From Edaphochlamys debaryana (Eukaryota; Chlorophyta; Chlorophyceae; Chlamydomonadales), in contig JAEHOE010000058.1 in assembly GCA_016858145.1 (NCBI GenBank), forward strand, positions 62,001 through 126,000: a stretch of DNA of 64,000 nt. The letters are read 5' to 3'. Below the pieces are notes generated by a model. The model was not told where the DNA came from. It saw only the letters and a program-made list of their open reading frames with translations, and did not search any database. The position numbers and the translations under genes are program-made. This document shows, piece by piece, positions 56,601-64,000 of this stretch (position 1 is its first letter; the number at the start of each line of letters is the position of its first letter).

Positions 56601-59600
56601 TCACCTGGCATGAAGATGGACGGTGTCCGTAGAGCAGAGGCGAACATGCAGGGATGATAGGGAATGGCGGCAGGGGGACCTTATTAGCCGTGAAAAACGC
56701 GACGTGGAGAACGTAGAACCTAGAGACGCTGCACACCGCCGACGGGCGTAGAGGCAGGATGCGGCTTGACGGTGTGGATACCCCTGCGCGGGCGTGTTAA
56801 TCGTACGGACAGGGCATGGTATCGAATTCGCCCTTGCCGAAACCCTGAAGGGTGTGTGTGGTGGGGGTGGGCGGGCGCCAAGATGGCAGGAGGCGATACC
56901 GGGCGCGAGCGTGGCAAACGCGCCCTCACCCGTCCGCAACACACCCGCCACCCCATCTCCCTCCCCGCATCCCCACCCTCACACCCACGCCCATCCACCC
57001 CGGACACCCACGCCCCCCCGCCCCCAGGCGCCGTGGAGCTGCCCACCCCCACCTCCGCGGGACTGGCACAGGCCCTATCGGCCTTGTCCAACGGTGACAC
57101 CCTCACCGTGCGGGCTCCCCCGGGCCACGTGGTTCGCCTGGCCGCCCCCCTGGTGCTCTCCTCCTCGGCCGTCATCACCTACACGCCCGCCACCGCCCCA
57201 CTTGCCGTGACCCCAGCCTTCAGCACCACCGTCGCTGACCCCGCCTGGGCTGCCCTGGAGAGCGGCGGGGGGGCGGAGGCGGGGGCGGCGGAGGCCGGGG
57301 CGGGGGCGGATGTGGGCAGCTCCAGCCTGCTTCTGACGCTGGATTGCGGGGGTGGGGAAGGGGAAGGGGGCGGTCTGGACGTGGGTGTGCTGGTGGAGGC
57401 TCCCTCGGCGGTGCTGCAGGTGCGTGGGGCTACGGGGAGAGGGCACGCACGAGGCGGGGCGCGGCCGGCATGCAGCCTCGAACGCTCGTGTGACCGGTAC
57501 CTGACCCCCCTCATACACTCTCTCCCATGCCGCGCCGCGCCTCGCCGCAGTTCGTGCGGGTGGTGGGGTGCCGGCAGGCGGGGGTGCTGGTGCGGCGGCC
57601 GGCGGTGGCCGATGCGTCCGGCAGCGACCCCTCCCTCACCGTCACCGACTCCCTGGTCGCCCACAACGCCGGGTCGGGCATCGTGCTCGAGGTGCGGGGG
57701 GTGCGGGGCTCGAGGGCCGGGAGCCGGAAGCGGGGCAGGGCAGGGGCTGTGTGGATAGTGGCCCATGCTGGTCAGTAGGCATAGGCAGGGACAGGCGCTG
57801 ACAGCGGGGGTGTCGGGTGTCGCTGCCTTTACCCGGCGGTGTTCTTCCGCCCCGCACCTCCGCCCTTCACCTCCATCCGTGTACCACCACCCTGCACCCT
57901 CTGCGCAGGCCGGCTCCCTGTCGTTCGCCAACGTGCTCATCGCCAACAACAGCCGCTCGGGCCTGGTGGTGCGGCCGGGGGCGGTGGTGCGGGACGTCGT
58001 TCGCTCCACCTTTCGGGCCAACCGCAACCTGCGGGAAGCGGCCTCCGCCCCCACGGCCCCCACTCCATCCACCCCCACCTCGTCTTCGTCTGCCTCCAGC
58101 TCCACACCCAGCCCATCCGCCTCGCCCCCGCCGCCGCCCGGCCCCCCCGAGCCCCTGGTCCTGGGCCTGGGCGGGGGCCTCTACGCGGCGCCCGGCAGTG
58201 CCGTGCTGGCCCTGAGCGGGGTGCTGTTCGAGGGGAACCAGGCGGACGTTGGGGGGGCCCTGGCCCTGCAGGTGGGGATGGGTGGATACAGTAGGACTGC
58301 CTGGGTGAGGGGAATGGGATGCCGTACGTTGATGTCAGTGAGCGCACAGAGATGCGGGCATATCTCCAGGCTGAGCATCAAGGACATGCAACACCTTAAC
58401 GCCGCCTGGCCCCTCCGGCGACGTGCAAAGAGGTTGCGGGAATACGTCATGGTCCCCTTGGTGCCGTACATGATGCCGTACATGATGCCGTACCGCCCCA
58501 TCCCGCGCAGGGCCTGGACCAGGCGGTGGCTTCCTTCTCGGGCCTCGTGCTGCGGAACAACCGGGCCGCGGCGGAGGGCGGGGGCCTGGCCCTGGCCAAC
58601 ATGCGGGCCACGGCCTTTGACTTGGAGGGGTGCAGCCTGGAGAACAACACGGCCGGGGTGAGCTAGTACAAGGGTACCGGCAGGGCGTGGAGCGGCTAGC
58701 GCGGGGGTGTGATGGCTGCTGCCCTCGCTCGGTTGCCGGGGATCTCTGCTTGACCGCGTCGCTGCTTTGTCCCGGTGAGGAACGTGGAGGCTGACGGTCC
58801 GCCCTTTGTTTCCCTTTCCCATTACGCTCCTCTTCTCTCGTCAGAATACCGGCGGGGGCATCTCGCTTGCAGACTGCATCCTACCCATCACCCTCGCGGC
58901 CTGCACGCTCGTGGGAAACACCGCCGGGATTTCCGGCGGCGGCATTCGCGCTGACCTCGTCCGCAACCTTACGCTGCGCCGCTGCACCCTCGCCGCCAAC
59001 TTCGCGGCCGGCGGCACCGGCGGCGGCGCCAGCCACGACACCAGCGGCACGCTGGAGCTGTACGACAGTACCCTGTACGGCAATGCTGCCGTACACGGCG
59101 GCGGCGGGCTTCACGGCGGCGACAACGTCGAGGTACGGCTGTCGGGCAGCGTCCTGGCGGCCAATGCCGCCGGTGGCAATGCCGCCGCCGTCGCCAGTTT
59201 CAGTTTCTTCGGCGGCGCCGGCAGCGGCGGCGGGATGCTGTGCTCCCGCTGCGCTCGATTCGAGCTGGTCGGGTGCGCGCTGCACGACAATGTGGCGGTG
59301 CAGCGCGGCGGCGCGGTGGCGGCGCTGCAGACCAAGGGCGCCGCGCTCATCTCCCGGTGCTCATTCCTCAACAACACAGTCACCGCCCGGGAGGTGGACA
59401 GGCTGCTCTCCACAGAACCGCCGCCGGCGCCTGCTCCGCCGGCGGGGGCCATGGCCGACGGCCCCCCCTACGGCGCGCCTACTCCGGCCGAGGCGGCGGC
59501 GGAGGCCGCGGCGGCGGCAGACACAACCGGCATGAACGGCGGCGCCGGCGGCGGCCTGGCGCTGCTGATGTCGGCCGCCGTCGAGGTGACGGATTCGGTG

Positions 59601-62600
59601 TTTGACGGCGGCGTCGCCGTCAGCGGCGGCGGGCTGTACGCGGCGTGGGACGCGCAGGCGCCGGCGGCTGCGGCGGCACTGGTGCTCCGCTGCGTGGGCT
59701 TCAGCCGAAACCTAGCAGCCGGCGGCGCCGGTGCCGCCTTGTTCGTGCACCAGCCCACGTTGCTCTCCGTTGACTGCGGTAGCGGCGTTAGAGCGGACGC
59801 CGGCGGCGGCGGAGCACAGCCTGCCTGCAACGCCTCGCAAGCGGCCGCCGTTGCGGCGGCGGTGGCGGCGGCGGCAGTCCGAGAGGCGCCGCGTCTGCGC
59901 GGCCCCGCCTCCTTCGCCGTGAGGACAGCGGTCACCCTACGGAGCAACCTCCCTTTCGTTGCACGGACCGCCGCGCCCTCCACCGCCACCCCCACGACCC
60001 CGTCTCCTTTCCCGCCGCTGCCCGCGTGCGCCGACGGCTGGGCGGCAGGGGCGTCCAACGCTGTGCTGCTTGGGGGCTACGGCCCGGTCCTGGCGTCCTC
60101 GGCCTTCAGCCTAGCGCTGCTGGAGGGGGGAGGCCAGGGGCCGGACGGGGTGGAGGAGCGGGAGAGCGACTCGCTTCTGCCGCTGGTTGTGAGCACGCTG
60201 GACTACTGGGGGTGGGTGCATGGGTTGAGGAAGGCACGAGGCAGGGGGCCGGATGATGGGAATGGTGTCGCAGCGTGACACACTCTGCAAGTAACAGTCC
60301 ACAGTATGCAGGGCGGATGCAATGGTCTAGCTAGATGAAGCGAGGGCGGTTGGGTGCCGACAGATAACAGGGTGCCCCTTGTGCCCATTGCTCCGAGCAG
60401 GCAGCTGGTGGGAGGGTCCGTGGAGGACGCCGTGACATCAGTCATGGTCTCGTCATCGCCGGCCATTGTGTCTGGGCAGACGCAGCTGCAGACGGCAGCG
60501 GGGCGGGGGACCTTCACAGACCTCAGGGTGAGGGGGGCAGGAGGGGCCGCTGCGGGGGAATCACAAGACGCGGTCGACGAGGCGGGCAGCTCTCTGCTTT
60601 GTTCGGGGCTGTGCGGCTGGCGCCTGTCTTGCGCGGGCCGGCCTCGGCTCGGTCCTGACGAGGCGAGGCAGCAGGCGGCTCGGGGGAGGCGCAACCGACC
60701 GCAACCCGCCCTTGCCCTTGCCTGGCCGTTGTTTTGTGTCCCACACCGACCGTCGCTAGCGCCCAACACACCCCGCAGGTCCGCGGCGTGCCTGGCACCT
60801 ACAACCTGTCCTTTCGGGCGAGCGTCCGGGACCGAGCGCTCGCGCCCTTGACGGTGCAGGTGGGGGCAGGGTGGGGGCAGGGCGGGGGCAGGGTGTGGGC
60901 CCGCGACGCGAAGGCGGGCCTCATGGAAGGTCGGAAGCGGGCTGCGTGGCACTGCACGGCTCGCCCTGCAACACGAAAGGCCCGGCCCAACTCGTCAATT
61001 TCGATGAGCCTGCCCAGACCCAGTGTCCCGCTGCTGCCCAGCTGCCCGCAACAGAGGGCCCTGCGTGAGTCCTCCCCCCGCCCCCCGCCCCCCGCCCCCC
61101 CCCCCAGCTGCGCCTGCGCCCCTGCACCCTGGGCGAGGTGACCAACGCCGACAACGACAAGTGTGTCACGTGCTCGGTGAGGACCGGCAATGAGTGCTGC
61201 GGGGGCCGGGGCACTTGGGGCGAACGGGAGCGTGGTGGTATACGACTGGACGTGCGGGGAAGTGCTTTCTTGGCGGGATGGTGCAGGGGCCGGTCAGACT
61301 TTGGCGGGGCCGTTTGTGTGCCGACACTTTGCAGCGAGCGAAATGCCACTGCAAGCCCTCATTCCAGGGCGGTGTAGGTGCGGTACTCGATGCCGTCCGG
61401 CTTCTGCACCCCTTCCGTCCCTGATTGGCCCTGGCTGACCTGGCCCTCCCTGACCCCCACTTGCCACCCTCCGCCTCCAAATGTACGCAGGGCGGTTGGT
61501 TCTCGCTCAACCCCGCCAACACCTCCTGCGACCGCTGCCCCTCGGACGCCGAGTGCCCCCCGGACGGCCAGGGCCGCGCACTGCTACCAAAGCCCGGCTA
61601 CTGGCATTCGAGCCCCTTCAGGTCTGCGCGTGCAACACGTTTCCCACGCCAAGCGTGAAGCGCATCTTGTTTAGGCCTGAGTGCCTCTTTGTCCTGGTCA
61701 CTGTTGCCTGAGCTCCCTACTTCCATGCCACTCTGATCCCACTCTGCGCTTCTCCTGCCCGCTTCCCCCAGCTCCCAAATCCAGTACTGCGCCTGGACCG
61801 ACGCATGTGCGTACGACGACCGGTACGGACGGTTACTGTCATACCATCTTGCGGTTTTCAAGGGCGGCGGGAATCACACCGCGCTATACGGCGGTGCGGG
61901 CCTGGCAGCGCTGGCCGAGTTCAATCGTACGGCAGAGTACAGCGACGTACAGTGCTCGCCGCAGTACACAGGTACGGCACGTGGGCAGGGAGCTTGGGGG
62001 CGTTGCTGTGCCCATCCAGCAAGACCTAGCTGTCAGCAGGCCCCAGGCACTAGGCTAGGATGCGGCGGCGTCGCGTGAAGGCGCAGTGTGCGGCGCTGCC
62101 TGCGCAGCCTTACTCTGCACCTGCACCACCCGGCCTAGCCCAGCAGCCCCCTTGTCCCTTACCTGCGTCCCTCCTTCCCTGCAGGCAACCTTTGCGGGCA
62201 GTGCAAGGAGGGCTATGGGCGCACGGATTTTGGGTCCTGCATCTCCTGTCCTCCCTTGTACGTCAACCACCTGCTGTACCTGCTGAAGATCTCGGTCACG
62301 ATCGTCATGATCTTCATCTCGGTCTACTCGATCCAGACCGAGATCCGCGAAGCCAACGTGCTGTGGACGCTCATGCAGGCACGTCACGCGCCTCACGCAT
62401 CGCGTGGCGCAGGGGGTGGCCGATGCGCGCCGTGGCCTGCCCGGCTCCAAAGATGGCGGAAAGAAATCCGTGGGTCACTTTGATCCTTCGTTTCTGGACA
62501 GACCCGCATAGTATGGTGCAAGGGATGTTGCTTTTCTCCAAGGAGAGCCTCGGCTGCTATATATGCCCGTCCTTCCCCGCAGGTGAACGCTAGCATGCAA

Positions 62601-64000
62601 CGAGACGAGAAGCGGGAGCACGACGCAGCGGCAGCGGTCACGTCCGGCGGCGGCGACAGCGGCCCCGGCGGCGGCGGCGGTGGTGGCTACGGCCCTTCTG
62701 GCCGTACCGCCGCCGCGGCCGCACCCTCGCCCGCGCCCTCCTTCCGCAGCAGCCGCAGCAGCAGGCGGAGCCGCAGTCGCAGTGGCCGTGTGGCGGCGGC
62801 GGCGGCAGCAGCGGGCGACGAGGCGGGCGCTGGCGGAGCCGCTGCCGCTGCCGCCGCCGCCGCCGCTGCCGCCGCCGACTCAGAGCCCAGCGGTCAGACC
62901 AACCCCGCCAGCACGTCTGGCCGCCTGCCGGTGCTAGGCAGCGGCGGCGGCGTAGGCGGCGCGGGCGAGTCAGAGGGCGCGTTCTGCAGCGTCGGGCCGA
63001 CGGCGGCGGCGGCGGACCCTCAGACGGTGCCTGCTCAGGCCGAAGCTGGCGCTGGCGCTGGCCCTGGCCCGGCGGCCCTGGCTCTGACGCCGCTGCTGTC
63101 GCCTCGCAGTTCGGGAGCCTCATCCGCCGGAGGCTGCCGGCCGCCGCCGTTTGCGCGGAGCGATAGCGGGCCCCGGTTGGTCATGGCGGGGAGTGGCGCG
63201 CGCCAGCCCTCTCGAAGCGCCGCGATTCCTTTGGCACTAGGCAGCGGCGACGGAGGCAGCGGCGTCGGCGGTAGCCCCTCCCGCGCCGTCGCCGTCGCCA
63301 TCCGCGGTGGCGGCGGCGGCGGAGCCGACAGCGGCGGCGGTGTGCGGCCTGTAGCGCCCTGGATGATGGACTCCCAAGACGCTCCCTCCGTCCTCTCCCT
63401 CGCCGTCGGCTTTCCCGTCCCATACGCCGGCAGCGGCGGCGGCAGCGCGTCGCTCGCCCTGACCAGCCCTGACGGCGCCGCCGGGCCGGGCAGCGGCAGC
63501 TCTGCCCGTCTGCCGGGCTCCCGGCAGCGGCTGAGCTTGAGTCGGTGGCCGTCCCTGCGGCTGGGGACGGCGACGTCGGGTGCGGCGGGGGTGGCGGCGG
63601 CGGCGGCGCAGCGCGGCCGCATGGGGGTGGGACGCATCATACGGTTTCCCAGCCAGGGCGGTGTGGGGGGCCGGGGCGCAGGCGGGGACGAGGACGGCGG
63701 CGGCGGCAGCGGCGGATCCGTGGGGCCTAGTGCAGCCACAGGGGTAGAGAGCCCTCGAGAGAGCGAGGAGGGCGCCTACCAAGAAGGCACAAACGGCACT
63801 GCAACCGTGGGGACCAGGGTGGCGGCTGGGGCAGAGAGCCCCCGGGGGAGCGATGAGAGTGCGGACCAAGGCGACACAGATGTTACGGCCACCGCAGCGC
63901 GGACGTCTGTGGGACCGCAGCTTGAGGGCCTAGAAGACGCGGCTCAAGCCCGGGCGGAGCTGGCGCAGGCAGAGCCAGCCGAGGTGACACCAGCGGCGGC
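47956..64000 (+). CDS. Giant surface protein: kelch + fucolectin-like + beta-helix + membrane segment (3' end outside window)
   Basis: 29 exons seen: 47956-48081, 48461-48571, 48964-49065, 49439-49664, 49888-50002, 50255-50415, 50583-51502, 51654-51912, 52172-52375, 52475-53152, 53461-54020, 54265-54672, 54831-55142, 55482-55535, 55633-55672, 55861-55979, 56143-56263, 57028-57419, 57551-57691, 57909-58271, 58511-58657, 58845-60211, 60401-60527, 60779-60859, 61108-61176, 61491-61621, 61772-61971, 62185-62378, 62583 onward. Over 3,048 residues in phase. Order: signal sequence (PVAVALAVVTIILSLA, residues about 25-42); kelch blades (VYVYGGRRSG, LLVAFGGATN, LVVVGGSM, VLLLYGGRTW); long Pro/Ala linkers; fucolectin-like domain about 1095-1290 (SCAHTD, WWFVDLG, TRSDCCGS); more kelch blades (ALVVFGGTSD, IYLTGGQSYD); right-handed beta-helix about 1510-2310 with NNTAGNTGGGISLADC-type coils; Cys-rich modules (CDRCPSDAECPPDG, NLCGQCKEGYG); a hydrophobic helix LKISVTIVMIFISVYSIQ; and a low-complexity tail. 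Probably carbohydrate-binding and cell-surface; ligand unknown. Confidence 0.85.
49066..49095 (+). repeat. (GTGC)n microsatellite at a splice donor
   Basis: Immediately after exon 3 of the giant gene (ending ...VMQ) the intron begins GTGCGTGCGTGC..., about seven GTGC/TGCG units. Each unit repeats a usable GTGCGT donor sequence. Confidence 0.8.
50726..50757 (+). repeat. Coding hexamer repeat (Asp-Pro)n
   Basis: Repeated GATCCA/GATCCG units inside exon 7 of the giant gene encode NPDPDPDPDPVD between two kelch regions. It keeps the frame and probably acts as a rigid acidic spacer. Confidence 0.75.
56264..57027 (+). other. Intron 17 of the giant gene, unusually long
   Basis: 764 nt, against roughly 80-380 nt for most other introns of this gene. 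Its middle part (about 56290-56830) is visibly less GC-rich and less C/T-biased than the other introns. It could be an old insertion, but I see no terminal repeats or transposase remnant. Confidence 0.45.

Noticed and set aside
56403..56657. 84-codon open frame in intron 17 of the giant gene
   Set aside because: No homology and no transposon hallmarks such as terminal repeats. The surrounding exons splice in phase without it.

Overview
The window is nuclear DNA of a green alga, most likely of the Chlamydomonadales (Chlamydomonas/Volvox group). It is very GC-rich. Almost every gene is cut into short exons with clean GT-AG junctions (a few GC-AG), introns are C/T-rich before the acceptor, TGTAA polyadenylation motifs follow several stop codons, and proteins carry long Ala/Pro/Gly/Ser tracts. 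I rebuilt the gene models by hand from splice sites, reading frame and protein family conservation. For every complete intact gene the summed exon length is an exact multiple of three.

Layout, left to right. 87-5582 (-): a 16-exon CWF19L1/Drn1-type intron-lariat debranching cofactor with an extra RRM. 6181-12454 (+): a 1,920-residue low-complexity protein of unknown function. 14020-15180 (-): a mitochondrial-type ribosomal protein uS17. 15694-19897 (+): a 13-exon SV2/SVOP-like major facilitator transporter. 20602-33542 (+): a head-to-tail array of five related genes with a degenerate F-box-like N-terminal exon, LRR-like repeats and a C-terminal domain. Copies 2 and 3 are intact, copies 1 and 4 carry frameshifts, and copy 5 lacks its 5' half. 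34791-40905 (+): a type II membrane GT90/CAP10 glycosyltransferase with an 8-nt microexon. 41992-47601 (-): DNA polymerase eta. 47956-end (+): the first 29 exons (>3,048 residues) of a giant cell-surface protein with kelch blades, a fucolectin-like domain, more kelch blades, a right-handed beta-helix, Cys-rich modules, a membrane segment and a long low-complexity tail. It runs off the window.

Three gene pairs are head-to-head and share short 5' regions (about 600, 510 and 350 bp). The genes are functionally diverse: RNA splicing, mitochondrial translation, transport, secretory-pathway glycosylation, translesion DNA synthesis and a cell-surface receptor-like protein. I see no pathway-level cluster apart from the tandem family. 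The most unusual parts are that array, with birth-and-death of copies and a nearly invariant terminal exon, and the giant lectin/kelch/beta-helix protein.

No rRNA, tRNA, CRISPR or intact transposon was recognised.
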